From NCBI RefSeq assembly GCF_029773605.1, contig NZ_CP103807.1:1550001-1614000 (forward strand): 64,000 nucleotides of DNA, in the 5' to 3' direction. The notes beneath the pieces were generated by a model that saw nothing but the letters and a program-made list of their open reading frames with translations, was not told where the DNA came from and ran no database searches. Positions 47,862 through 56,049 of the stretch are shown here, in pieces (the stretch's first letter is position 1; every line of letters begins with the position of its first letter). This stretch comes from Actinobacillus genomosp. 2 (GTDB lineage: Bacteria > Pseudomonadota > Gammaproteobacteria > Enterobacterales > Pasteurellaceae). A program made the translations under genes and the position numbers.

Positions 47862-48575
47862 TCAGATTTCACAAGAAAATTGCAAATTCATCGCAACCGG
47901 CTTGTTGTTCGCTAATTCGATTTGAGCTTTATACGCTAACACGTGTACCCTGGCATTTTTCGCTTGTTCAAATAAGGTAGCATATTGCGGATCAATCTGT
48001 TTTGCCACGGCAAAACGTTGGATACCGGTGTGTAAAATCGCAAAAAATATGACCGCTTGTTGCCCTGATTCGGCAATCGCAGCCAGTTCTCGCAAGTGCT
48101 TTTGTCCTCGTTCCGTTTTGGCATCAGGGAACATACCCAAGCCGTTTTCGGTAAGTAAAGTGGTGGATTTCACTTCTACAAAACAGTCTGGCTGGTTGTT
48201 CGCTTTTAGTAAAAAATCAATCCGGCTGTTTTCCGCCCCGTATTTTTGTTCGGGCAAGATGGTTTGGTACTCGGCAAATTCATCTATCCAGCGATTTTCT
48301 AATGCCTCTTGCACCAGCTGATTAGCTCGTTGGGTATTTACACAAATAAAATCGCCTGCTTGAGTTTGGGTTAGTTCCCAAGTGTGAGCATATTTGCGTT
48401 TAGGATTATCAGAGGTGGAAAACCAAACGATATCGCCGGCAGTGGCACAGCCGGTCATTGCACCGGTGTTGGGACAATGTAGGGTAATTTGCTCGCCGTT
48501 AGGCAGCAGAATATCGGCTAAAAAACGTTTATAACGTTTGATTAATATGCCGCAAGAAAGAGAAGGAAATTGCAT
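47862..48575 (-). CDS. sfsA: Sugar fermentation stimulation protein SfsA
   Basis: 237 residues. Family blocks: [51 protein letters not shown] and [20 protein letters not shown]. The fold is a nucleic-acid-binding OB domain plus a nuclease-like domain; a role in maltose gene expression was reported in E. coli but the mechanism is unclear. Single gene, followed by hslV on the same strand 78 bases later. Confidence 0.95.
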   Translation of the reverse strand: MQFPSLSCGILIKRYKRFLADILLPNGEQITLHCPNTGAMTGCATAGDIVWFSTSDNPKRKYAHTWELTQTQAGDFICVNTQRANQLVQEALENRWIDEFAEYQTILPEQKYGAENSRIDFLLKANNQPDCFVEVKSTTLLTENGLGMFPDAKTERGQKHLRELAAIAESGQQAVIFFAILHTGIQRFAVAKQIDPQYATLFEQAKNARVHVLAYKAQIELANNKPVAMNLQFSCEI

Positions 48576-48598
48576 AATAACCTTTGATTTATAAAGAA

Positions 48599-48626
48599 AA
48601 AAACCGCTTTTTGCAAAGCGGTTTTT
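48599..48626. terminator. Short-loop uptake-signal hairpin
   Basis: AAAAACCGCTTT (48599-48610) pairs exactly with AAAGCGGTTTTT (48615-48626) around TTGC. A compact strong hairpin just upstream of sfsA, facing the small-ORF region. Confidence 0.7.
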
Positions 48627-48656
48627 GTGTCAAACTGAGTAACGGTTGGTCAGGTT

Positions 48657-48688
48657 GTTATTACCTGACTGGCGGGTCAGGTAATAAC
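48657..48688. repeat. Perfect 13-bp inverted repeat
   Basis: GTTATTACCTGAC (48657-48669) and GTCAGGTAATAAC (48676-48688) are exact inverted copies with a TGGCGG centre. No T run follows, so it is more likely an operator or an RNA structure in the leader of the small ORF at 48738 than a terminator. Confidence 0.6.
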
Positions 48689-48737
48689 TTAATCTCGATC
48701 AGCTTGGTTTAACAATCTGATATAAGGAGAACGAGAA

Positions 48738-48803
48738 ATGAAAGCATTTTGGCTTATCATTATCTTTTTAGTGTTATTACTTGTTTGCTCACCAGCGCAG
48801 TAA
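48738..48803 (+). CDS. 21-residue hydrophobic small protein with its own ribosome site and terminator
   Basis: ATG at 48738 is preceded by AAGGAGAACGAGAA, a near-perfect ribosome site. The product is MKAFWLIIIFLVLLLVCSPA plus Q: a Lys-initiated single membrane helix ending in LLVC-S, which looks like a lipobox. This is the form of a tiny lipoprotein (entericidin/lysis-protein style) or an inner-membrane micropeptide. A hairpin terminator follows 17 bases after the stop, and a 13-bp inverted repeat precedes it. No homologue recalled. A leader peptide is unlikely because no gene follows on this strand before 49372. Confidence 0.55.
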   Translation: MKAFWLIIIFLVLLLVCSPAQ

Positions 48804-48819
48804 TAACCTAAAACCAACT

Positions 48820-48849
48820 ACACGGCAGGTATTCGCTTGCCGTGTTCTT
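48820..48849 (+). terminator. Terminator after the small ORF
   Basis: ACACGGCA (48820-48827) pairs exactly with TGCCGTGT (48838-48845), then TCTTA. It closes the small-ORF transcription unit and also lies at the end of convergent yaeR. Confidence 0.7.
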
Positions 48850-48881
48850 ACTATAAGTCGAGTTGCCTAAATTTTCAACCC

Positions 48882-49274
48882 TTAAATTTCATAAAACTCT
48901 AACGGTAAACCGTCCGGATCTTTAAAGAAAGTGAAGCGTTTACCGGTCAAGTCATCAATTCGAATCGGTTCACATTCCACCGCATTTTTTGCTAAAAATT
49001 CGACCGCTTGTTGCATATCTTTCACACGAAATGCTAAATGACGTAAGCCGCAGGCTTCCGGGCTATTTGGACGTTGTGGTGGGTTCGGAAAACTAAATAA
49101 TTCAATTTGCGAACCATCGGCAAAACGCAGATCGAGCTTATAGCTGTCACGTGCTGCACGATAAGTTTCTTCAATAATTTCTGCACCGAGAATTTGAGTG
49201 TAAAAGTGTTTAGAAACTATGTAATCACTAGCAATAATTGCTACGTGATGAAAGCCGAGAATAGGTGTTGACAT
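48882..49274 (-). CDS. yaeR: VOC superfamily protein YaeR (glyoxalase-like)
   Basis: 130 residues, one vicinal-oxygen-chelate unit pair: GFHHVAIIASDYIVSKHFYT, SQIELFSFPN, EACGLRHLAFRVKDMQQAVE and TGKRFTFFKDPDGLPLEFYE. The His and Glu residues in these four blocks are the usual metal ligands. Very similar to E. coli YaeR, whose substrate is unknown. Divergent from mutY. Confidence 0.88.
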   Translation of the reverse strand: MSTPILGFHHVAIIASDYIVSKHFYTQILGAEIIEETYRAARDSYKLDLRFADGSQIELFSFPNPPQRPNSPEACGLRHLAFRVKDMQQAVEFLAKNAVECEPIRIDDLTGKRFTFFKDPDGLPLEFYEI

Positions 49275-49371
49275 AAATTTCCTTATAAAAGTTTTGCAAA
49301 AAAACTGTTAAATATGACCGCTTAGGTTATGATGCACGGCTTGATATTATTTTGATATTAAAAGGCTTCGA

Positions 49372-50514
49372 GTGAAAACAAAATTACAGTTCCCTTTAGC
49401 ACAATCTGATCCAGCTCAGCCGTTTGCCAAAGCGGTATTAGCTTGGTTTGCACAGTATGGGCGTAAACACTTACCTTGGCAACAAAATAAAACCTTATAT
49501 GGCGTTTGGTTGTCGGAAGTGATGTTACAACAAACCCAAGTTGTAACCGTTATGCCATATTTTGAACGTTTTATTGAACGTTTTCCAACAGTAACGGACT
49601 TAGCTGATGCACATATTGATGAAGTGCTACATTTGTGGACCGGTTTAGGCTATTACGCAAGAGCGAGAAATCTGCATAAAGCCGCACAACAAATTCGAGA
49701 TCAATTCGGTGGAGAATTTCCGACCGATTTTGATAATGTTTTGGCACTTGCTGGTGTTGGGCGCAGTACGGCGGGTGCGATTTTATCGTCCGTATTAAAT
49801 GCACCGCATCCGATTTTAGACGGTAATGTAAAACGGGTGCTTTCTCGTGCATTTGCGGTGGAAGGCTGGAGCGGTGAAAAAAGCGTAGAAAATAAATTGT
49901 GGCAATTAACCGTAAGTGTTACGCCTAACAGCCAAGTTGCTGATTTTAATCAGGCGATGATGGATCTCGGTGCGATGGTCTGTACCCGTAGCAAACCGAA
50001 ATGCTTGCTATGTCCGTTAGCGAATTTATGCGAAGCAAATCGGCTTGAAGCATGGGATAAATTTCCGGCGAAAAAACCGAAGAAAACTTTACCGGAACGT
50101 CAAGTTTATTTTTTGATTATCAAATCAGGTAGCAAGATTTTATTGGAACAGCGTGAAGCAAAAGGGCTTTGGGGCGGATTATATGTATTTCCGCAATTTG
50201 AAGATATAGACGAGCTTAAGCGGTCGCTTGCTGAACAGAATTTGCAAATATCTCAACAATTAATTGCATTTCGCCACACATTCAGCCATTTTCATTTAGA
50301 TATTACTCCGATTTTAGTGGATTTAGATTGGCAAGAAAATACGCAAAATCAACCGCTTATCGTACAAGAAAATTGCGGAAATTATCGCCTTTCAGTATCT
50401 TCAAACGCTAATTATTGGTATGATCTACAATTACCGAGCGAAATAGGTTTGGCAACACCCGTAAAACGTATTTTGGATGAACTCAGTTTAATGCTAACAA
50501 CTAATATTAATTAA
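49372..50514 (+). CDS. mutY: Adenine DNA glycosylase MutY
   Basis: 380 residues. Removes A mispaired with 8-oxoguanine. Helix-hairpin-helix with [19 protein letters not shown]; catalytic Glu in [20 protein letters not shown] and Asp in [16 protein letters not shown]; the iron-sulfur loop is [17 protein letters not shown]. The C-terminal NUDIX-like domain (from about 240) has the [11 protein letters not shown] block. The start is a GTG, with AAAGG upstream. First gene of mutY-yggX-mltC. Confidence 0.97.
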   Translation: MKTKLQFPLAQSDPAQPFAKAVLAWFAQYGRKHLPWQQNKTLYGVWLSEVMLQQTQVVTVMPYFERFIERFPTVTDLADAHIDEVLHLWTGLGYYARARNLHKAAQQIRDQFGGEFPTDFDNVLALAGVGRSTAGAILSSVLNAPHPILDGNVKRVLSRAFAVEGWSGEKSVENKLWQLTVSVTPNSQVADFNQAMMDLGAMVCTRSKPKCLLCPLANLCEANRLEAWDKFPAKKPKKTLPERQVYFLIIKSGSKILLEQREAKGLWGGLYVFPQFEDIDELKRSLAEQNLQISQQLIAFRHTFSHFHLDITPILVDLDWQENTQNQPLIVQENCGNYRLSVSSNANYWYDLQLPSEIGLATPVKRILDELSLMLTTNIN

Positions 50515-50525
50515 GGAATAAAAAA

Positions 50526-50795
50526 ATGGCTCGTACTGTATTTTGTGAGTATTTAAAGCAAGAAGCCGAAGGCTTAGATTTTCAATTATATCCTGGCGAG
50601 TTGGGTAAGCGTATTTTTGATTCTATTAGTAAACAAGCGTGGTCTGAGTGGATCAAAAAACAAACGATGCTCGTGAATGAGAAAAAATTAAGTATGATGA
50701 ATCCTGAGCATCGCAAATTACTTGAAACGGAAATGGTTAACTTCCTATTTGAAGGTAAAGACGTTCAGATCGAAGGTTATATTCCTGTCGAATAG
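50526..50795 (+). CDS. yggX: Iron-trafficking/oxidative-damage protein YggX
   Basis: 89 residues, nearly identical in layout to E. coli Ygg[41 protein letters not shown] and [20 protein letters not shown]. Proposed to protect iron-sulfur clusters from oxidation. Sits 11 bases after mutY, a pairing conserved in gamma-proteobacteria. Confidence 0.97.
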   Translation: MARTVFCEYLKQEAEGLDFQLYPGELGKRIFDSISKQAWSEWIKKQTMLVNEKKLSMMNPEHRKLLETEMVNFLFEGKDVQIEGYIPVE

Positions 50796-50818
50796 AAATA
50801 ATAAGGCATTGATTTATA

Positions 50819-51919
50819 ATGAAAAAATATACTAAATATTTACCGTTACTTTTGGTTATTCCATTTTTAGCAGCCTGTGGTAGTAGCAGTTCAACAAAAA
50901 AGACGAAAAGAACCAAAACGCGTGTAGATTACAATACTAAAGATACAAATGGCTTAGATATTTTAACTGGGCAATTCTCGCATAATATCGATGATATTTG
51001 GGGGAGTAATGAGCTATTAGTAGCGAGTAAAAAAGACTATGTAAAATATACTGACCAATTCTATACTCGTAGCCATATTTCATTTGAAGACGGTCAAATT
51101 ACGATTGAAACTTTAGGCGATCAAAACCGTTTACGTAACAGTATTATTCATACATTATTAATGGGATCGGACCCTAAAGGGATTGACCTTTTTGCATCCG
51201 GTGATGCACCTATTAGCAGTCGCCCGTTCCTTGCAGGACAGGTAAATGACCAGTTTGGGCGTGATATTAATAATGTGGCTATTGCTAATGATTTTGCAAC
51301 CTATTTAATTCAAAATAAATTACAAACGCGTCGTTTGCAAAACGGGCGAACTGTAACTTATGTCACCATTAAAATGGTGGCAGGACATATTGAAGTACGT
51401 GCTCGTCAATATTTACCATTGGTACGTAAAATGGCGAAGCGTTACGGAATTGAACCGAGTCTAATTTTAGGGATTATGGAAGTCGAATCGGCCTTTAACC
51501 CTTACGCGGTAAGTTATGCGAATGCGATTGGTTTAATGCAGGTTGTACCTCGTACTGCCGGACGTGATATTTTTGCTCGTAAAGGTCTAGGTGGGCAGCC
51601 TGATCGTGCTTATTTATATAATCCTGAGCAGAATATTGATGCAGGTACGCTGTATTTAACTATTTTACGTGATGAATATTTAGATGGTATTTCAGATCCG
51701 GTATCAAAACGATATGCGATGATTTCTGCGTATAACAGTGGTTCTGGTGCAGTATTAAAAGTGTTTGATAGTGATAAATATGAGGCGATTGATCGTATTA
51801 ATGATCTTTCTCCGGATGCGGTATATCGTATTTTAACCACGGCACACCCATCATCACAGGCACGTAATTACTTACGAAAAGTATCTACGGCACGTGAAAA
51901 ATATGTAAGCATTCGTTAA
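50819..51919 (+). CDS. mltC: Membrane-bound lytic murein transglycosylase C
   Basis: 366-residue outer-membrane lipoprotein that cleaves peptidoglycan glycan strands. The signal peptide ends in LAAC (Cys20). An N-terminal domain (about 40-185) precedes the SLT catalytic domain: [20 protein letters not shown] with catalytic Glu, [20 protein letters not shown] and [16 protein letters not shown]. Third gene of mutY-yggX-mltC. Confidence 0.96.
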   Translation: MKKYTKYLPLLLVIPFLAACGSSSSTKKTKRTKTRVDYNTKDTNGLDILTGQFSHNIDDIWGSNELLVASKKDYVKYTDQFYTRSHISFEDGQITIETLGDQNRLRNSIIHTLLMGSDPKGIDLFASGDAPISSRPFLAGQVNDQFGRDINNVAIANDFATYLIQNKLQTRRLQNGRTVTYVTIKMVAGHIEVRARQYLPLVRKMAKRYGIEPSLILGIMEVESAFNPYAVSYANAIGLMQVVPRTAGRDIFARKGLGGQPDRAYLYNPEQNIDAGTLYLTILRDEYLDGISDPVSKRYAMISAYNSGSGAVLKVFDSDKYEAIDRINDLSPDAVYRILTTAHPSSQARNYLRKVSTAREKYVSIR

Positions 51920-52043
51920 TTTGTTGTTTTTTAATACAAAAAGTATAAAAAAGATTCGTTTAAACAGGCTTTTTTAAATATTTAAAAAAAATGTTTGACG
52001 AGGGAGAGCAAAATCAGCATAATGCACTCCGCAACAAGACGTT

Positions 52044-52119
52044 GCCTCGATAGCTCAGTCGGTAGAGCAGGGGATTGAAAATCCCCGTGTCGGTGGTTCG
52101 ATTCCGCCTCGAGGCACCA
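52044..52119 (+). tRNA. tRNA-Phe (GAA), copy 1
   Basis: 76 bases. Acceptor GCCTCGA/TCGAGGC, D-arm GCTC/GAGC, anticodon stem GGGGA/TCCCC with loop TTGAAAA (anticodon GAA), T-arm GGTGG/CCGCC with TTCGATT, and encoded ACCA end. All stems pair. Confidence 0.98.
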
Positions 52120-52124
52120 TCTAT

Positions 52125-52200
52125 TCCTCCTTAGTTCAGTCGGTAGAACGGTGGACTGTTAATCCATATGTCGCAGGTTCGAGTCCCGCAGGAGGAGCCA
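52125..52200 (+). tRNA. tRNA-Asn (GTT), copy 1
   Basis: 76 bases. Acceptor TCCTCCT/AGGAGGA, anticodon stem TGGAC/GTCCA-type pairing (TGGAC...ATCCA) with anticodon GTT in CTGTTAA, T-arm GCAGG/CCCGC-type pairing (GCAGG...CCTGC read as CCCGC with one G-T), and GCCA end. Five bases after tRNA-Phe. Confidence 0.97.
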
Positions 52201-52207
52201 TATTTAG

Positions 52208-52235
52208 AAGCCCTGATGAAATCATCAGGGTTTTC
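52208..52235 (+). terminator. Terminator after first tRNA pair
   Basis: CCCTGATGA (52211-52219) pairs exactly with TCATCAGGG (52222-52230) followed by TTTTC. Confidence 0.85.
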
Positions 52236-52306
52236 ATTTATCGCTAATCAAAAAGATTTTTGATTAAGATAATTTTGTTATTTTATAGATTTATAAAATA
52301 CAGAAT

Positions 52307-52382
52307 GCCTTGATAGCTCAGTCGGTAGAGCAGGGGATTGAAAATCCCCGTGTCGGTGGTTCGATTCCGCCTCGAGGCACCA
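52307..52382 (+). tRNA. tRNA-Phe (GAA), copy 2, with a G-U acceptor pair
   Basis: Identical to copy 1 except for one base: the acceptor reads GCCTTGA instead of GCCTCGA, so the fifth pair becomes U-G opposite the unchanged TCGAGGC. All other stems pair and CCA is encoded, so it should still fold and function. Confidence 0.96.
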
Positions 52383-52387
52383 TCTAT

Positions 52388-52463
52388 TCCTCCTTAGTTC
52401 AGTCGGTAGAACGGTGGACTGTTAATCCATATGTCGCAGGTTCGAGTCCCGCAGGAGGAGCCA
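52388..52463 (+). tRNA. tRNA-Asn (GTT), copy 2
   Basis: Identical to copy 1, including the five-base spacer after tRNA-Phe (ATCTATT context) and the following TATTTAGAAGCCCTGATGA. The Phe-Asn unit is therefore duplicated in tandem with a period of 263 bases. Confidence 0.97.
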
Positions 52464-52470
52464 TATTTAG

Positions 52471-52502
52471 AAGCCCTGATGATTCATTCATCGGGGCTTT
52501 GT
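52471..52502 (+). terminator. Terminator after second tRNA pair
   Basis: AAGCCCTGATGA (52471-52482) pairs with TCATCGGGGCTT (52488-52499) with one G-T wobble, then TGTT. It is a diverged copy of the hairpin at 52208. Confidence 0.8.
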
Positions 52503-52609
52503 TCTATCTATTTCTTTTTAAAGATAAAAAATGAGCGATTTATTGACTGTTGACTGAAATTTTGTGATCTCTCTCCGATTTTTAGAAAAAATCTGAAAGA
52601 TTCCTTCGC

Positions 52610-52719
52610 AAATTATTTATAGTAGAGGTATTATTATAGGAAATAATAAATAAAATGATTCCTCGAATATCGTCCATTTGTGCGACATTACTTTTAGTAG
52701 TAGTGTCGCATTTTTTATT
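52610..52719 (+). ncRNA. Candidate small RNA ending in a strong orphan terminator
   Basis: A 12-bp stem (TGCGACATTACT 52681-52692 with AGTAGTGTCGCA 52699-52710, one G-T wobble) followed by TTTTTTATT is an excellent intrinsic terminator. It does not end any gene: the upstream tRNA unit already has its own terminator at 52471. The AT-rich stretch at 52610-52640 offers possible -10 boxes. A 40-codon frame (52655-52777) runs through the hairpin and is less likely to be the product. The 5' end is a guess. Confidence 0.35.
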
Positions 52720-52875
52720 GTCTTTATATTTTCTAGTCTCTTATACCTTTCTTACTTTCTTTCTGCAAGAAAGCTAAATTTTTTGTATAATGCTAACATT
52801 TTTCGTACTTATTTCTCCGCATTAAGCCATATTTAAGCGGTCGAGTTTCATTAAAATTTTGTAAAAGAGAACAAT

Positions 52876-54267
52876 ATGTTTGAGAATCTATCTGACAGAC
52901 TATCGAAAACCTTACGTAACATTACCGGTAAAGGTCGTTTAACTGAAGATAATATTAAAGATACGCTACGTGAAGTACGTATGGCGTTATTGGAAGCCGA
53001 TGTGGCTTTACCGGTTGTACGTGAGTTCATTAATAAAGTAAAAGAACGAGCGGTCGGTACGGAAGTAAATAAAAGCCTGACACCGGGTCAAGAGTTTCTC
53101 AAAATTGTACAGAATGAACTTGAAATCGCAATGGGCGAGGCAAATGAGGAATTAAATCTTGCGACCCAGCCACCAGCAGTGATTTTAATGGCAGGTTTGC
53201 AAGGTGCGGGTAAAACCACCTCAGTTGGTAAATTAGCGAAATTCCTGAAAGAACGTCATAAGAAAAAAGTATTAGTGGTTTCTGCCGACGTTTATCGTCC
53301 GGCGGCGATTAAACAGCTTCAAACCTTAGCGGAAGCGTTAAAAGTCGATTTCTTCCCGACAGAGACAAGCCAAAAACCGGTTGAAATCGCGGAACTTGCC
53401 TTAAAACACGCAAAACTGAATTTCTTTGATGTTTTAATTGTGGATACCGCAGGTCGTTTACACGTTGACGGCGAGATGATGGAAGAAATCCAGCAAATCC
53501 ACAGTGTGTTAAATCCGATTGAAACACTTTTCACGGTGGATGCGATGACCGGTCAAGATGCGGCGAATACAGCAAAAGCTTTCAACGAAGCATTACCACT
53601 TACCGGTGTAATCTTAACCAAAGTAGATGGTGATGCACGTGGTGGTGCGGCGCTATCTATTCGTCAAATTACCGGTAAACCGATTAAATTCCTTGGTGTG
53701 GGCGAGAAAACCGATGCGTTAGAACCGTTCCATCCAGATCGTGTCGCTTCACGTATTCTGGGTATGGGCGATGTGCTATCGTTAATTGAAGATTTACAAC
53801 GCTCGGTTGACCAAGAAAAAGCGGAGAAAATGGCACAGAAATTCAAGAAAGGTGATGATTTTACCCTTGAAGATTTCCGTGAACAGCTCATTGAAATGAA
53901 AAAAATGGGCGGTATGATGTCGATGCTGGATAAACTGCCCGGTGCGAAGAATTTACCTGACCACGTCAAAAATCAGGTGGATGACAAGATGTTCGTAAAA
54001 ATGGAAGCGATCATTAATTCTATGACGCTGAAAGAACGTGCGAATCCGGATATTATTAAAGGCTCTCGCCGTCGTCGTATTGCGTTAGGTTCCGGTACAC
54101 AGGTGCAAGACGTAAACAAATTGCTTAAGCAGTTTGATGAAATGCAGCGTATGATGAAGAAAATGCGTAAAGGCGGTATGGCGAAAATGATGCGTGGTAT
54201 GAAAGGTATGATGGGCGGTGGTTTAGGCGGCCTTGGCGGCTTAGGCGGAATGTTTGGAAAACATTAA
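52876..54267 (+). CDS. ffh: Signal recognition particle GTPase Ffh
   Basis: 463 residues. Binds 4.5S RNA and signal peptides to target nascent proteins to the membrane. N domain helices, then G domain with GLQGAGKTTSVGKLAKFL, DVYRPAAIKQLQ, DTAGRLHVD and TKVDGDARGGAALS; the Met-rich M domain (from about 300) has KMGGMMSMLDKLPGAKNLPD and RRRRIALGSGTQVQDVNKLL. It ends in a Gly-rich tail (GGGLGGLGGLGGMFGKH). Confidence 0.98.
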   Translation: MFENLSDRLSKTLRNITGKGRLTEDNIKDTLREVRMALLEADVALPVVREFINKVKERAVGTEVNKSLTPGQEFLKIVQNELEIAMGEANEELNLATQPPAVILMAGLQGAGKTTSVGKLAKFLKERHKKKVLVVSADVYRPAAIKQLQTLAEALKVDFFPTETSQKPVEIAELALKHAKLNFFDVLIVDTAGRLHVDGEMMEEIQQIHSVLNPIETLFTVDAMTGQDAANTAKAFNEALPLTGVILTKVDGDARGGAALSIRQITGKPIKFLGVGEKTDALEPFHPDRVASRILGMGDVLSLIEDLQRSVDQEKAEKMAQKFKKGDDFTLEDFREQLIEMKKMGGMMSMLDKLPGAKNLPDHVKNQVDDKMFVKMEAIINSMTLKERANPDIIKGSRRRRIALGSGTQVQDVNKLLKQFDEMQRMMKKMRKGGMAKMMRGMKGMMGGGLGGLGGLGGMFGKH

Positions 54268-54291
54268 TCTTTGCTTACTTTTCTGATTTAC

Positions 54292-54332
54292 AAGCGGTCA
54301 AATTTCATAAAAAGTGTGAAATTTGACCGCTT
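54292..54332. terminator. Perfect inverted uptake-signal pair, ffh/hemL convergent
   Basis: AAGCGGTCAAATTTCA (54292-54307) pairs exactly with TGAAATTTGACCGCTT (54317-54332). Two extended uptake signals form a 16-bp stem between convergent genes. Confidence 0.88.
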
Positions 54333-54339
54333 TTCGATA

Positions 54340-55620
54340 TTAGAGTGCGGCAAACGCTTTATCTGCAGCTGCTAATGTCGCTTGAATATCTGCATCGCTA
54401 TGAGCTAGTGACATAAAGCCTGCTTCAAATGCACTTGGTGCAAGATACACCCCCTGTTCCAACATTAAATGGAAGAAACGGTTGAATTTTGCTGCATCAC
54501 ATTTCATCACGTCTTGGAAGTTTGTGATTTCCGCTTGTTCGGTAAAGAATAAACCGAACATGCCGCCGACATATTGAACGGTAAACGGTACGTTATGTTT
54601 TGCTGCTAATGCTTTAAGACCTTCTGCCAATGTTTTAGTTTGTGCGGCAAGTTTTTCTTCATTGCCTGTTTTGGAGAGTTCGGTTAAACAAGCTAAGCCG
54701 GCTGCCATTGCAATTGGGTTGCCCGAAAGCGTACCTGCCTGATATACCGGTCCTGTCGGTGCAATGTATTCCATAATCTCTTTTTTACCACCAAACGCAC
54801 CCACCGGCATACCACCACCGATAATTTTACCAAGTGTGGTTAAATCCGGTTTAACGTCGTAATAAGCCTGTGCACCACCTAATGCAACACGGAAACCGGT
54901 CATCACTTCATCGATAATAAACACCGCACCGTATTGATCACATAAAGCACGTAAACCTTTTAAGAAATCATTTTTCGGCGGAATACAGTTCATATTGCCG
55001 GCAACAGGCTCAACGATTAAACAGGCAATGTCATTTGGATATTGTTCGAAAGCGGTTTTTACTGAGTCTAAATCGTTGTAAGTACAAGTGAGCGTGTGCT
55101 TCGCAAAATCAGCCGGTACACCCGGACCGCTTGGCTGACCAAGGGTTAACGCACCGGAACCGGCTTTTACTAAGAGCGAATCGGAATGACCATGGTAGCA
55201 ACCTTCAAATTTGATAATTTTGTCACGACCAGTATAACCGCGAGCTAAACGAATCGCCGACATGGTTGCTTCAGTCCCTGAGCTAACCATACGAACTAAT
55301 TCGATAGACGGAACTAATTTAGTCACTAATTCGGCTAAAGTAATTTCGCTTTCGGTAGGAGCGCCGAAACTTAAACCGTTCGGTACGGCTTTTAATACCG
55401 CGTCAATAATTGCCGGGTGATTATGACCTAATACCATTGGTCCCCAAGAACCGACATAATCAATATATTGCTTACCGTCCGAATCGGTAATATATGCACC
55501 TTCCGCTTTTTGAATAAATACTGGTGTGCCACCTACACCTTTAAATGCACGCACCGGCGAATTTACCCCACCGGGGATAACTTTCTGAGCTTTTTCAAAC
55601 AATTGTTCTGATTTAGACAT
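54340..55620 (-). CDS. hemL: Glutamate-1-semialdehyde 2,1-aminomutase
   Basis: 426 residues. Makes 5-aminolevulinate for heme synthesis; PLP enzyme. Begins [20 protein letters not shown]; has [40 protein letters not shown] and the PLP lysine in [20 protein letters not shown]. Start set at 55620, with AAGGAA six bases upstream; a longer frame up to 55764 has no ribosome site and an unrelated N-terminus. Confidence 0.97.
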   Translation of the reverse strand: MSKSEQLFEKAQKVIPGGVNSPVRAFKGVGGTPVFIQKAEGAYITDSDGKQYIDYVGSWGPMVLGHNHPAIIDAVLKAVPNGLSFGAPTESEITLAELVTKLVPSIELVRMVSSGTEATMSAIRLARGYTGRDKIIKFEGCYHGHSDSLLVKAGSGALTLGQPSGPGVPADFAKHTLTCTYNDLDSVKTAFEQYPNDIACLIVEPVAGNMNCIPPKNDFLKGLRALCDQYGAVFIIDEVMTGFRVALGGAQAYYDVKPDLTTLGKIIGGGMPVGAFGGKKEIMEYIAPTGPVYQAGTLSGNPIAMAAGLACLTELSKTGNEEKLAAQTKTLAEGLKALAAKHNVPFTVQYVGGMFGLFFTEQAEITNFQDVMKCDAAKFNRFFHLMLEQGVYLAPSAFEAGFMSLAHSDADIQATLAAADKAFAAL

Positions 55621-55744
55621 AAATGATTCCTTAAATTGAAATTCTGGATAGCGTTGATCGATAAGGTTCAGCTTTACAAAAAATAGTTTAAAAATAACCG
55701 CTATGGGTTCCCTTCTGGACTGCCTGAGCGTGTTGAAATTTGTA

Positions 55745-55874
55745 GGAACATTTTTCTTGAGCAAAGCGAATCTAAAATGTTCCGTTAAACAAATTACAAC
55801 TAAGTGAAGATAAGCAGTGAAGTGGGGCCGCCTTTCTTTTGGTTACTTTTCTTTGGCGAAGCAAAGAAAAGTAA
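55745..55874. repeat. Two intergenic palindromes upstream of wecA
   Basis: The 429-base gap between divergent hemL and wecA contains GGAACATTTT/AAAATGTTCC (55745-55754 and 55774-55783) and TTACTTTTCTTTG/CAAAGAAAAGTAA (55843-55855 and 55862-55874), both exact. The second sits in a longer stretch (CTTTCTTTTGGTTACTTTTC) that I recall as a common dispersed motif in several Gram-negative genomes. Promoters for both genes must lie around these. Confidence 0.55.
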
Positions 55875-56049
55875 TGGAGAGAATATGTAACTGATTTTCT
55901 AAGGTTATGATTAAACCAAATAAAGCAAACTTTATATTTATTCATTTTATAAAAAAAAGCCCAAATAACCTAAAAAAATTTGAGAGTCTTTACCTTTGTG
56001 ATATTCTGCACATAATTTTTGTTTATTTATTTTTGAGGGAGTCCCCCTT

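Noticed and set aside
52044..52463. Possible attachment site or integrated element at the tRNA repeats
   Set aside because: Only 187 bases lie between the end of the first repeat unit's Phe start region and the next; no integrase or cargo is present, so a simple tandem duplication is enough.
52310..52534. A 74-codon frame across the second tRNA pair
   Set aside because: It simply translates the tRNA-Phe and tRNA-Asn genes and their terminator; the tRNA folds are unambiguous.
52655..52777. A 40-codon hydrophobic frame upstream of ffh
   Set aside because: It runs through a strong terminator hairpin and has no good ribosome site at the right distance; a small RNA explains the region better.
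55621..55764. A 48-codon N-terminal extension of hemL
   Set aside because: The extension has no ribosome site and no homology, while MSKSEQLF at 55620 has AAGGAA correctly spaced.
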